A DNA stretch of 64,000 nucleotides from Paramyrothecium sp. XJ0827 (GCA_020881915.1 JAJFPB010000001.1:3782001-3846000); one strand, 5' to 3'; shown: positions 10,787-22,492, numbered from the stretch's first letter. The notes: a model not told the origin generated them from the sequence alone. Numbers and translations are program-made.

Positions 10787-11729
10787 ATCTAACGAATCGC
10801 CAATGTGGTATTATAATGGCAGTGTGATACGCCGAAGCTGTTTGTCCCTCCATGCTCTCAATTAAGCGCTAGAGGGACTATGACATTGGCCCTGGACTAC
10901 ATTCGATTCGTCTTCGTTCAAACACGGCCGGGAGAAGGTATCGAGTTAACGCGAAAATAATTGATGTGTCATAAATATATCTCATATCTCATGCTACAGA
11001 CGCTAAAAGAGCACATCGCTGCGACCCTTACATTCAACCAAGCATGTCGCTGTTGACTCCTGATAACTCGTCGTAGGCATGACATGTACATCATGTATCC
11101 TCGTGAAGGAGTCGAAGAAGAAGAAAAAGAAAGAAAAAAGTTTTCCGTCATCAAGCGTCGGGAGCATATAGAAGAAGAGTCCATCAGATCGGAGACCAAG
11201 GAAGAAGGATAGAAAGTGCCGAGTAAGCGACAAGCCAAAGAAAAGTGCAGAACATGAGGTAGAGAGCCATTGCAGGTCTGTGCCTATATCTGTCGTTCAT
11301 TTCGTCATCATTTTCGTCAGGGGGACTAGATCAACCCCGGTGGGCGCAAACTGCGCGTCGATTGTGTTGACAACTGCCCTGGGTAATATTGGGGAAAAGC
11401 TCGTAAAGATGGCGGTATCGGCAAGAGCCGGAAGGAATGTTTTCTCAAAAAGGTCATTTCCTCGCAAGGCCAGCTGTAAAATGACCTGGGAATAGCTAGA
11501 AACAAAAGGCAGGTAGAAAGAAAATCTCTTTGCATGAATGAGGGATGCAGCAGTGCAAGAAATGCTGCGAGTTGGATATTGTTGTTGCGGAGGTGCGTAG
11601 GTTTGACAAATTATCGAGTGGTAAATCAAGGCTTGAGTAGCAAGCAACCTGCCGCCGGCTCTCGTCATGGAAATGCATGAATCTCATAATCGTGAAGATT
11701 GGAAGCATTAGGTGAGTATTGTACAAGGT
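10787..11729. other. Intergenic region upstream of 5S copy 2
   Basis: It includes the 5' flank of the 5S pair and the 3' flank of the serine-rich gene. A purine-rich GAAGAA/GAAAAA stretch lies at about 11110-11180. No coding region is supported. Confidence 0.4.
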
Positions 11730-13667
11730 CTATAAGGGCGAATCGGATCGCCGACGTGTTTGATCACGTCGGCGGAAGTCCCTAAGTCGGTCATCGATAT
11801 AGGCGAGACGGCTCGCGAGAGATGTCTTTGGCGTGCCAACTTTACCGTCGGGATGTTGCTGTACGCTAGCAAACAAACGGGCTGCGCCATCATGTCCCAT
11901 GGCAGCTGGGCTGGAGAATCGATTTGGGACTGATCGGCTGCTGTTCGTAAAGGCGAAAGGCGAGCCGAGTCTTGGAGGAATGTCAGGAGCTGTTGACAAG
12001 CGCCGTGCGACACTGTCAATCTTTTGAGCGGGCGGGAATTGCGTTGACGTGAACAGCTCTTGGATCTTGGTACGAGGGATGAAAAGATTATCGCGCTGCT
12101 TGGAAGCAGTAGAACTGAACTCAGCCATAGATACACTGGCTTCCGAGAAGTTCCCGTCCGTAGCTGGGTCCGCCCATAGATCAGATCCCAGGCTAGGACG
12201 CTTAATCCTGCGAGGCTCAAACAGAGGTTGTCTGTCGCGACGCTTCTGGGTGTTGGAGCGGCTGCGCGTCACTCTTGCGGGCGATTGCAGTCCACGCTGG
12301 TGGCCCATGGTCTGGGCTTGTCGGTGCGCTTCCAAGCCTACTTCAAGACTTGTAGCAAGGGAGGTGGATGAGCTTGGGCCATAGCTACGAGCAGTGAAGG
12401 GCGATCCCAGTCGAGCTCGTGAAGGCTCGGGACCCAGTTGCCCAGTTGTAGGACCGGTCTCAAACGGATTCAGGAGCACATGCGAATATGTTTCCGGTCG
12501 TGACTTGGTGAGCTGGGCGAGTGGGCCTTGGGCCTGCATTGACTCTGCTGTGCTCATGGCCAATGACAGGGCCATTTCCGAGCTCGAGAAGATTGGTGGT
12601 GACAAAGCCGGAGTGAAACGCCGGTTGCGAAGGCGGCTGGCTGCCTTTCCGAATGGTGTTGGACTATGCGCAAGGTACTGATGGCTGCGGGCCGCGCTTC
12701 CAGTGTTGGTCCTGCACAGCTCCCGAAGATACGCTCGGGTGGCTGCACATGTGTGTGGCCATTGCACGAAGGCTACCGAAGCCCTTGCGGTTGGGGTGAT
12801 GGAATTGGTTTCCAGGTTGCGCTCAGCCTTGTGCTGAGGGTTGGAGCCTTTCCAGCTTCTCCTAGCTTCTCGGGCAACCCGCGTGCAAACACCGTGTGGC
12901 GGAATGCCACATTTCCCAACTCGAAACGGCGTGACATGAGGATCCTGCAGATACAAAAGGTACGTTGACCATAGATGTTGGCTCATTGGTCGTGTCCATG
13001 GAGCTTTCCTCGATTTCGTGGCGGTGGTAGCACGCTTGTTGGCTGCGCCATCGCCCTTCACCACATCATCTGCCAATGCAGGTCCACCCAGATGATTCGC
13101 ATGCTCAGAATCTGGGCTCAGGCATTGGTCTAGCTCGTCAGATGCAGCCGAGAAGCCGCTGAATAGGGAGGCGCTCGTTAGAGTAGAGCGCGCAGTCGAA
13201 GGCCGACTTGATTCGCAATCGGGGCTCGACTCTAAACTGTCAACGCTCGAGTTCATGGACCAGTCGGGGAAGCGCTTGCCAGGCGCGGGAGAAATCGAAG
13301 GAGCCAAGCCAGGCGCAGGCGTTTTGGGAGGTGAGAAGATTCTCTCGTGCATGTCCTGTGAAGGGAAGTCCAAAACCGCAATTTCGGCCAAATGAGAATC
13401 CATGGGCTGTAGCGTGTCCAGCATTTCTTGATCGAGGACATGAGGTTCCTCAATACTGGGAATGGGCACGTCGGCTGCGGCAACAGAGGCCAAAAACTGC
13501 TGCGTCGGGGCGTGTAGATTTGACGCGTTCCGCCTCTTGAGCCGAAGTCGCGGTCGAGGCGCAGACGGTGGTTGATCATCAGCATCTGCGTGAGGTTCAG
13601 GAGTCCTGGGTAATGATGCAGCGCGGGTAGCACGCGACAGCGCCGCGAATGGATGGAACGGCGGCAT
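11730..13667 (-). CDS. Serine-rich protein with a conserved-looking module, unknown function
   Basis: One long exon ends with TAG at 11730. The frame stays open up to about 14171, but from 13667 upward it looks non-coding. I therefore start at the ATG at 13667 (MPPFHPFAALS), giving 645 residues; an ATG at 13985 is an alternative. Most of the protein is Ser/Pro/Arg-rich and likely disordered, with an early basic patch (RLRLKRR). The ordered-looking part is at about 220-275, with landmarks MSQHLWSTYLLYLQDP, TPFRVGKCGIPP and VAREARRSWKG. A second short one further on contains FVQWPHTCAATRAYLRELC. I have an impression of a similar module in other ascomycete proteins but cannot name it. The C-terminus ends in an Arg-rich helix (RLAYIDDRLRDFRRR). 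A nuclear role is a guess. Confidence 0.65.
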   Translation of the reverse strand: MPPFHPFAALSRATRAASLPRTPEPHADADDQPPSAPRPRLRLKRRNASNLHAPTQQFLASVAAADVPIPSIEEPHVLDQEMLDTLQPMDSHLAEIAVLDFPSQDMHERIFSPPKTPAPGLAPSISPAPGKRFPDWSMNSSVDSLESSPDCESSRPSTARSTLTSASLFSGFSAASDELDQCLSPDSEHANHLGGPALADDVVKGDGAANKRATTATKSRKAPWTRPMSQHLWSTYLLYLQDPHVTPFRVGKCGIPPHGVCTRVAREARRSWKGSNPQHKAERNLETNSITPTARASVAFVQWPHTCAATRAYLRELCRTNTGSAARSHQYLAHSPTPFGKAASRLRNRRFTPALSPPIFSSSEMALSLAMSTAESMQAQGPLAQLTKSRPETYSHVLLNPFETGPTTGQLGPEPSRARLGSPFTARSYGPSSSTSLATSLEVGLEAHRQAQTMGHQRGLQSPARVTRSRSNTQKRRDRQPLFEPRRIKRPSLGSDLWADPATDGNFSEASVSMAEFSSTASKQRDNLFIPRTKIQELFTSTQFPPAQKIDSVARRLSTAPDIPPRLGSPFAFTNSSRSVPNRFSSPAAMGHDGAARLFASVQQHPDGKVGTPKTSLASRLAYIDDRLRDFRRRDQTRRRSDSPL

Positions 13668-16600
13668 CGCGCTGGTGATGGTATGCTGTCGCGTTCGAGG
13701 AAATTGGCGGGCCAGGGACGCAAGGGGTACTATAAGTAACGGCAAAGGAACAGTCGGAGGCGAGCGCAAACCCTTGCAGTCGCGAGGCGCAAAATGTATC
13801 TCGATGTTGAAGGCAATGTCTCGCAATGCGACAATGTCCCCACAGGTTCGAATCAGCCCCAGGTAGGCGCAAGAAGAACGCAAAGCTCCCGAAGTGGTCA
13901 ACAGGTGGCTGGGGTCCTGCAGGTTGAGGTTACGAAATGCGATGCGCCCGTGATAAACATTGGCAGAACAGCAACTTCGCATGCATAGAGTTAAGTTTGT
14001 AGTCAAGGAAACTAATGCGAAAGCTGCTCGTCGCGAGTTCAGTCGTAGGGGGGTCGTGTTAATCGTCAAAATCGGATGGGGGAAGGCTGAGGCGCTCGAA
14101 TCACTATCGCGGCCAGTGTTGGGATGAAAAGGCACCGGTGTCAAGGTCGTCTTGAGGTTGAAGATAGACAACTGGGGTCAGAGACAGCTGATCCCCGCGA
14201 CGAGATCGCGCTGGTGGGAGATGCACCCAAAAGGAAACATAGAAAAAAAGAACGACTGGAATGAAGAGTGGTGAAGGGGGAAAAGAAGCCGAGAGGACCT
14301 GTTGTGGGTGGATGGGGGGATAATGGGAGGTACTGCAGGTCAGGTACCTGGCAGTAGCAGACCTCAAGTTCAGGTGGCAGCATGCAGCAGGCGCAATGCA
14401 GACCAGGGCTGCCAGCAAAAAGCGGGCCAACAGCGGGTGGCGCGAACAGTAGGTACCAGAGCCGGCACATGGGACCTGGACCTGGACCTGGACCTGGACC
14501 TGGACCTGGACAGCATTTGGCCTGGGCCGCTACCGCTACAGACTCTGGCTTGTCTGGTCTTTGGTCAGTGTCCTGTCCCCACCCTTTGACAACCCTAAAA
14601 AGAGGTGCATCGAGCTAACAACACAAGGCCCTGGACACTCGCCCCGCAGCAGCGAGTGACGACTCGAGATTCCTCAGCTGGGTGGGTGGGCACGACAGCG
14701 CAGGGATCAGGGAGACGAGCAGGCGTTGCTCCATACAGACCCTGAACAGCACGCACGGCGGGCGCTGTCGGGTGATGCCAAAGCAGCGATGGATGCTACC
14801 TTCAATATCCGACTGCTCTCGTGTGAAGACGCCTGAGGCAGATCGGGGCTGGGGCTGCTACCTACCACACCACTGCCAGCAAAAGGTACTGAAACTGCAG
14901 GGTTGCGATGCTCTCGAACCAACCTTTGTCTCTGGACCGGCCGTAAGCAGCTTGGTTTGGCGGGGGCGACAGGCGATCGCCGTTGGCAGCACGGTTCCAA
15001 TGCGACACTACGTGATTGAGGGTGGGGGTTCCTATGAGGACGTGAAATGGAAGTGTTCACCGATAGTGTGAAGAAGAGGACGAAAGAATCATCAGTAGAA
15101 GCTTTTGATGGCCAGGCGGAAGTTGGGACAGCAACAAGAGGTCATCAACGTAATCAATCAGTGCGAAAGAGCAAAGTTGGATGCTACCGACGGTCAAGCT
15201 CAGATGGAAGGGAGATTTGAGATTTCTTCAGTCCGTTCGTTTTCCTCCCTCTCCTGTCGCTGCTTTGAAAAGTCTTTTGAGTTTTACTCTCTTCCCAGAA
15301 CCCCTTTGGTGCCCTCCAGTCTTCGGGTTATCTCTCTCGCAGTAATGGGCACTACGTGATTCTTCCAGCCCTCGAAGTCAATGGCTTATCTTGAGAGGAC
15401 ACGGTACGACACGCCCAGTCCTACATGTCAAACCACGCATCGACGTGTACGTCGTAGTGCATGAACTGGGCGCCGGTATCCCATGGATTGGAGGCGTGTC
15501 TGGTCGCTAATCAAGAGAGCTCCTCATCAATGCTAATGGTTGGTCCAATCGTTGGACGATGATACGAAATGCCTGGCTCTTGTGCGCCGTCCGGGACTGT
15601 GCACAGCAGGGACCCCGGCCCGAAGCGATGTGGGTAGATGGCCAAGCTATGGCCGGCGGTAAAGCAAGTTTCACGCGGCTGCAAGGAAGGAACACCGGCC
15701 GAGATGGCCCAGGTCAGGTAGAACCTGGACTCGCTCGTGTCGTCGTTGTCTGCGGGAATAAGGGGGTTTGTTGATGAAGCTAAGTCGACAAAACAAACAA
15801 ACCAAAGAATCCGAAGTCAACTAAGAACGCATCCTCGCCTAGCATTCCAACGCCTCTGAAACCGGTTTCACTTGGGCTCTGCCACGGGACGAGCACTGGC
15901 TCAGATGAACATGTAGCTACCAAATGGTTTCTGCGACTCCCGACCTTTTGTGAATCTCAAGGCACCGACGAGGTTCAGCAATTGTGGTTGCATCAGGACA
16001 ACACGAAACTGACGCGCCATGACGCGCATTCTTAAGAGGGGAAGTGACAGAGCAAGTGACCAATCACCTCAGTTGTGGATTAAGAATGTGACAAAACAGG
16101 GTTGGCGGCCAGGTACTAAGGTACTTATGCGCGCTCTCCTCTCAGCAACCGTCACACATGGATTTGGTTCCAGCTTCATGCTAATAGCATGAGATGGACA
16201 GTGCTTTGTGAGATCGAAGACATTCATTGCATCCCTAGAGCCGAATGTTGTGGGACAGCCGACTTCACAATTGGCCTCAGGGTGCACTTTCTTGCCGGAT
16301 AATCGGGGAAATGATGCTTCAGCAGCCAATAGATGGGATGTATATGCAAGATGGAAACTTGGATTCAAGCCTTGAAGCATGAACGGCACACCTGGACGGT
16401 CTGCAGCTACCTTGGCCTCAACACTATTGGACATCTGGCGGGCGCGAGAGCACGAGCCCCGCGACAGTTTTGTTCGATTCGTCGACACCGTGTTGTTGCG
16501 TGACTGCTACCCACGCTACGCCTGGCAACTCTCCTCCACACTATCACATCCATTGCATGAAATGCCCCGAGCGTCTTGCATTGCGGACAAGTTGTGGCCA

Positions 16601-17292
16601 ACCACGTCGCGTATACTGATCCAGTATGAATTGACCAGTCCAGCTCCATCGAGTGCCGAGCTCTCCCATGGCATCCTTTCGTGTTTTACGTCAAGGACCT
16701 CTCATATCAGTAAACGCAGCATTTTGACACAACACCATGAGAAACAATCCTTGGCTGTTACTATTCGCAGGCATAAAAGCGAAGCGACGACGGTACACAA
16801 GTGGAATTTTTATAAAACGACCGTATCAGAGTGCAAGACGGACTCTTATTCTATTCCAAGATAGTCTGGAGTCGGAGGAATATGGCGCACACCTTGGCAA
16901 CTGGAAAGTTTGGCTGAGCTCGAACAATCTTTGGGCGGATCGTCAGAGCCATGCTGAACTTTGGCGTGTATTTCTGCTAACCACCAAATACGTTTCTTGG
17001 TAGAAACCCCAACAATGTAATTCGCGCTTAGTAGTAGACTGTTCTATGACCTGCCCGCATTTCCCTGTGTCTTCTCGCCTCTCTACCGGTTCAGGATTCC
17101 AATGGTCCGTGGGCTCACGAGGTTTGGAGAAAACAACGCAAGATCAGAAAATTGTAACCACTTGGAGAAGCTGCGTATGCATACCCTGGATTTCAATATC
17201 GAGGGAATTTGGCGCCTCATTGTGGCGTGAGACATGGCTTGTGGTCCCAATGTAAGCCCAATCGGCTCGCATGAGGCGTGCCATGCCTCAGC
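13668..17292. other. Gene-poor region
   Basis: About 3.6 kb upstream of the serine-rich gene. It contains a hexanucleotide array at 14472-14511. I found no open frame here with a motif or with matching splice sites. Confidence 0.4.
14472..14511. repeat. Hexanucleotide microsatellite (GGACCT)n
   Basis: Six perfect copies of GGACCT followed by GGAC, 40 bases in total, in non-coding DNA upstream of the minus-strand serine-rich gene. A likely length-variable locus. Confidence 0.95.
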
Positions 17293-17699
17293 TCATGTTT
17301 CTGGGTTCAGCTTTTTCCTGAGTGCCATCTTCATTTCATCAGAAATACGAAAACTGTGAATTCATAAAAGACCTATGTGGCAAAAGCTGTTTAGGACGAG
17401 TGCTAACAAAGGTAATACCTTATCCCGAGGCCTACTAGGGAGTTGTGAGTATTGTGAGCATCCACGCTAAATATTCCGAGGGATAACCCACGTTCTTTTT
17501 GCGGACGCACGGAGGTGATGCAGCGAGAGACCTCGCATCGCGCGAAAAGAGCCAAGTCGTTGCTGGTCAGGTTGAATGTACAAACCAATGCGCTGGCGTC
17601 ATGGACCGTGACGGAATAAGCGCCGATACCTTCATTTAGACCTTTATCAAACTCATTTGACTTCACGACGCTACTGTAGATGCCGCCTATTGAGCCCAC
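17293..17699 (-). CDS. Small spliced gene or gene remnant, 5' end unresolved
   Basis: Two exons on the minus strand join in phase. Exon 17419-17699 is followed by a 65-base intron (GTATTA donor, TTCACAG acceptor) and exon 17293-17353, ending at TGA. The spliced frame gives about 113 residues ending ISDEMKMALRKKLNPET, with coding-like codon use and no internal stop. There is no ATG at 17699: the frame there opens at GTG just after a possible CATAG acceptor, so a first exon is missing or the gene is truncated. Upstream, another open stretch at about 17700-17820 could hold it, but I could not find matching splice sites. No family is recognised, and no signal peptide or membrane segment is visible. 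A decayed copy of a larger gene is the main alternative. Confidence 0.4.
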
Positions 17700-18336
17700 T
17701 CGCTATGATGTTCGAAAATAATTGTTTCAAGAATATATATAACATTTCCGCTTGTCCTATCCTGAATCCAATCTCAACCCAGCAAATAATCGGACCGTAA
17801 GGGAAAATCGAGTCCTTTCTGTCGGTTCAAGCAACCCGCCGCTCTTCGTTGTTTCAGGCCTCCCCAAGCTTGTCCGACCCATCAATGGGTCATGCTGAGG
17901 AGCGAGTTGACAACGCAGACAGGCGCCGTGCATGATCCGGCGTACGTCAACAGCCTCGGGCAGGGTGGGTTCTCTGAAGCCGTGGGCCCGATCTGGGAGA
18001 CCAGCGGTGAGCTGCATTGATTCGGGCCTCCGCCGTAATAAGCAGCCGTCCCCAGCTTTTCTGGCAATGGGCCCGATGCGCACCCCTCCCCACCACGTCT
18101 CCACGCGCGCTGCAGGCCCTGGCTGCAACTGTAGATGCTCGTCATTTTTCGCTCTGGCTTCAGCCCAATTGATTGCTTGCCCGAATTCGACCAGCGCCCT
18201 AAATCCAGCCCAACCGATATACTCCTTGCATCGGCAGCCTGCGCTTCGACGTGGCGTGCCGTCTTACAGCGGAATAGGCATTAGTGCATACCGTCGTCGC
18301 CCGAAGGCCTCGTCGTGGTTGCAGTCGCTGCATGTC
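17700..18336. other. Upstream region of the RTG2-like gene
   Basis: Promoter region of the RTG2-like gene. A short AT-rich stretch is at about 17720-17750. Nothing else is supported. Confidence 0.4.
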
Positions 18337-20207
18337 ATGGCTCCCTCTGACCTCATCACGCTCGAGAACCTCGAGCATAAGATTCCGCTCTGGCGAACCA
18401 ACGACGAGAGTCATCTCCACGCCATGGTGGACATGGGAAGGTGACGCCCTCACCTGTCTTGGCGCCCAATCTCCATGTGGCTCTTGCTAACTCCTGATCC
18501 AGCAATGGTGTGCGCTTTTCAATCAACTCCCTGGGACCAACAGGGACCCGCCTTTTATTTCCTTTATTTTCATCTCGAGCTCCTATTTCCCTGTTTGATG
18601 CTCTGGAAGGAACGGATCCAGGCAACCTCAGTTTTCCACCCGAAACCATCCAACTGGTTGCATCTACCGTCTCACGTTTCTGCCGTATAGCCGCACGGTA
18701 CAATGTTCCAAACCCCAACATCGTCCTGCTTGCGACGGAGGCCATGCGCCGGGCTTCCAACGCCGGCGCCATGATGGAAGCGATTAGCATAGCCACCGAT
18801 GGCTTCCGTGTGCAGATCTTGGAGCCCGCGGTTGAAACGCTCCTCGGCGCCGTCATGGGCTCACGAAGTGGGCTTGTCAATGTCCATGGCGGTGCTCTGT
18901 TTCTGGATTTAGGCGGCGGCAGTGTCCAGATGACTTGGGTAGATACCGCTGTTGATGGTTATGAGCTCGCTGCTGCCAAAGCCGGAAAGAGTCTGCCCTA
19001 CGGAGCTGCTAAGCTGCACCGAATTCTCTCCAGCGAGCCCAGCGATGTCCATTCCACAGAGCTGGCAAGACTCGATAACGGCATGCGCGAATCCTACATG
19101 AGACTCTGCACCATATTTCCGGCCTTGGAAGCCATCCGAGCTGCCTTTGAAAGCGGCGACCAAAACGCTGTTGTCAACGTCTACATGTGTGGTGGAGGCT
19201 TCAGGGGCTATGGCAGCATGCTCATGCATGACGACGCTGTGAAGCCCTTTCCAATTCCATCTGTCAACAGCTATACCGTCTCCGGGGGCCGTTTCAAAGA
19301 CACTGCCAGGCTACGCACAATTAACCAAGAGTATGCTGGGAAGATCCCTGGAATGTCGACTAGACGCCGCACTCAATTCCCAGCCATTGTGAGTGTTGTT
19401 GAGGCATTTATAAAGGCAGTTCCAAATATTGGTAAAGTTACTTTCTGCGGCGGTTCTAACCGGGAAGGGTTTTTGATGATGAAACTGCCGCCTCAAATAC
19501 GCGAAAGCAATCCTTTACATGCTGTTGCACCCGCAACTGATGTAAATCTGCCGCTGCGCAATGCAGCGCTCGAGAAGCTTTCAAGTGCTTTGCCCAAGGA
19601 CTTGGATTTCTCCTCTATCCCAACTATATTCTCGGCAGGTTTGGGACCTTTGTGGGTTGGTGAATTATGGAGCCGACAGGGCCATGATGCCGACACCAAT
19701 GCCTCATTCGCTCTCCATAATTCACTTGTCCGAGACTCAAACTGCCCTGGCTTCTCGCATCTCGTACGCGCAATTTTGGCCATAAGCTCAGTAGCACGTT
19801 GGGGCGCCACCCCGGCACCGGCCGACGCCGAGATCCTCAGGAGTTTACGATACATTGCAAACTCAGCAGCAGCAGATGCATCATTCTGGGCAACCTACAT
19901 TGGCGTGGTATCTGGGATCCTTGCGACTGTTCTGCCTACTCCACCAAAGAACGAAAATGAGCTCCAATCGACCATCAGGTAAACTCACATCTAGAAACCA
20001 ATGGGATGTGTGACTAATTGGTGCAGGTTCGAAGCAAACTATGTAAAGGAGACGGCCAACCTCATTGAGCTAGCAGTGGCTGTATCGCCCGAAATTGCTC
20101 GTGAAATCAAAACGGATGAGCTCATTGAAAGATTCAAACTCCTATCCCGGAAATCTCAAGACAGCAAGAACCCCTGGAAAGTAGCAGCACGACTATCCAA
20201 GTGGTAG
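18337..20207 (+). CDS. RTG2: Retrograde regulation protein 2 / Ppx-GppA family
   Basis: Exons 18337-18440, 18503-19978 and 20027-20207 join in phase (phase 2 at both junctions) to give 586 residues, the usual size of fungal RTG2. The first junction restores the phosphate-1-type motif DMGSNGVRFSI at about 32-42. Further landmarks of the actin-like ATPase fold are LDLGGGSVQMTW (about 169-180), MCGGGFRGYGSM and FCGGSNREGF. In yeast, Rtg2 senses mitochondrial dysfunction and frees the Rtg1/Rtg3 factors. In other fungi the same family is annotated as Ppx/GppA phosphatase, acting on polyphosphate or guanosine penta/tetraphosphate. Which activity this copy has cannot be read from sequence. It converges on the Zn(II)2Cys6 gene with only 139 bases between stop codons. 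Confidence 0.88.
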
Positions 20208-20346
20208 TGGGCACATTGCACCCCATGTCAACCATAATTATAATCCAGGCTCCCATCACAAATGTTTTGTCGTCATAATGTCATAACATCATTAGCCGTG
20301 TCCCCTCCTTGTTCCGTTAGTTGAGTGTCGTGCCTCGAGTGGGCTT

Positions 20347-22492
20347 TCACTCATAATCATCATCATCATCCTCTGCGGTGTTTTTGGAATTCGCAGATGT
20401 CTTCGGTGCTCGCTTTCGAGCATTGAGTTTCTTCAACTCATGGTTCACCACGAACTCGCACAGGCGTTGGTCAATCGCATGCCGGGAGGCTTGAAACTGC
20501 TGGTCTGAGAGTAAGTCAGCAGGTAGTTCCACACGTTTGGGGACCACACATATTTTTTTACTTACACATATCCTTTCGGCAACCAAGAACTTGTTCCGCA
20601 GAGCGGCACAAGGCTTCATAACCCTTCCGCACATTGGATGGTTTTAGCCACTCCATGGACATCTCCAAACTCTTCTTCGTACGGAAGTGATAGCGATAGA
20701 ACACCGCCATGAGCGGGAAGAAGTTATCGACGAGCTTCTGATACGGCCTGCCCTGGAAGATCACTTATTTTGTATTAGTGATGGCTTGTACCTTTGCACC
20801 CACGAAGACTTACCCATTTGTGCATCTTGAGTGGTGCTCTTAAGATGGCCGAGGTACCCGTGGTAAGCAACGATCAGGTCGCGGTACATCAGAAGCAGCT
20901 GCCACATGCTTGCCCAGATGGCCATTCTCTCGGCGGGCTTAGGTGGCCCCTGTTGCGTCAGACACTCGTCCAATTCTTTGAGGACGTCGTGCTCGAGGGA
21001 ATATAGTGCCTTGCGAGCAATGTTCCTAAGCTGAGCTTGGACCGACAATGGAAGCTTGACAATGTTGTTTGCCGGATCCCGACACCAAAAAAGGGGCGTC
21101 TGCCACAGACGGAAAAAGCAATTCATCTTATGTACCTTGACTACAAGGTCATGCTGTGCGAACCTGGTCAGCATGTGAAACACGCATGTGCGTTGGGAGG
21201 ACAGATCCATACCTTCGGAAGGCCTGTGCCATACTCAGAGTATGTGAAAAGGAAGGTCTGCACGGAATGACGAAAGTCCGGTCTGTTTTCCAAGTGTATC
21301 TGCTTCTCTACCCATCTCTGCAGGGAGACGTGGCTGGGAACACTATCACGAGGAAAGTCGACTTTCCTAGGAGACGTCCCGTCGTCGACATTGCTCTCGG
21401 ATCGGTACGCCTGCACTGTAGCGTCCAGAGCAGGATAAGACGGGTGTCTCTCGAAGAATATCGAGATCTCTCTTGGCTTCCCGGTATAGAAGCGGGGACC
21501 GGAGCACAGTTGCTCCTCTTCCATCGCGCTCGTGGACCAGACGTCTGTTCGGACCAAGTTAGCACGACAGAATCTTGGAAATGATCGAGTGACACTCGGC
21601 AATGCGATGTGACGAGTGGGCTCGACTTACCAGGGACCCTGCCGATCACAGGCCAGGTCATAGCAGGGGTGACTCTTGTACAAGCCAGGTGCGAATCTTT
21701 CGGAAACGCCTTTCTGCAAGTGGGGCAGACGCCACTTTCACAGCACTGTATAAGAGTCTCAGCCATGGTTCACAAGCATTGGCGCAATCGCCTTACACGA
21801 GTTTTGGAGACTCGACATGGCAAGCATGCGCCAGTCTTCCTCACATCCGCCGTCTGGATAGGGTCGGCCAGGGTCCTCCGTCGTCTGTCGTGGGTGTTTC
21901 CGGACCGGCGACGCTTGAGGCCTGCGGCTTGGTCCGCGTGGCGCCTTGACTGGTCTTCTGGGACCTGGATGTGAGGAGGGTATTGTCGCACGGTGGCCTT
22001 GGACGGGGTGGTCCGAGGGTAGGTCCACTCATCATCCTGGGCTTGGACTTCTCTAAGAGTTACGTCGGGGTGCTGATGGTGAAGCTCGTCGGCATGCACC
22101 AAGCCTACTGAACCGGAGTGGTCTGATGGGGATGTACTCCCGCCTTGTACGAGGTCTGGTGGGGTCTGCCCGGAGTAGTCCGACATGGCAGCTGGACCGT
22201 CATCTGGTTGGAAGGAAGTCCTCATTCTGAAGAGCTCACTTCGCAGCTTGTCAAATGAGAGGGTGTCTATTACCTCAGGGATCTCGTCGATGATATTGGC
22301 CAGGTGTCGAGTAGGTGGTGGGCTGGGGTAGGGGGATGGCTTGTCTAAGCAGTACCCTTCCCAGTCGAAGACTTTATGGAACTCCTCCTCATCCATCAGC
22401 TCAGGGGAGGCGGGAACACGGGGGTTTTCTTGGCCGATTCGGGACAAGTCCCTGGCTGCATCCATGTTGATATCCGTGTAGGTCACGGGCAT
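20347..22492 (-). CDS. Zn(II)2Cys6 transcription factor with central zinc cluster
   Basis: Six exons join in phase: 21797-22492, 21631-21745, 21213-21544, 20814-21153, 20566-20763, 20347-20504, giving about 612 residues. The acceptors at 21154 and 20764 were chosen because the nearer AGs break the frame. The Zn cluster (about 223-254) is assembled across intron 1: CLPCRVSKTR from exon 1, then CCESGVCPTC, with the last Cys eleven residues on. The pattern is Cx2Cx6Cx5Cx2Cx11C; the final spacer is longer than the usual 6-9. The N-terminal 220 residues are acidic and Pro/Ser-rich, ending in a basic stretch. The C-terminal half is helical, and the protein ends in an acidic EDDDDDYE tail. The frame is open for 11 codons before the chosen ATG (SYLPETVEPRFHQ), so an extra 5' exon is possible. 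Targets are unknown; its close convergence with the RTG2-like gene does not imply regulation. Confidence 0.85.

Noticed and set aside
10357..10865. Two similar plus-strand open frames suggesting a duplicated small protein or transposon fragment
   Set aside because: They are the antisense of two 5S rRNA genes; length, ends, internal promoter sequence and T-run terminators all fit 5S on the minus strand.
13668..14171. N-terminal extension of the serine-rich protein
   Set aside because: The frame is open but has no ATG at its upper end and the translation loses the composition of the rest; treated as leader, with the ATG at 13667 preferred.
16379..16864. 161-codon plus-strand open frame
   Set aside because: The opposite strand is also open over much of it and the translation shows no domain or consistent codon use.
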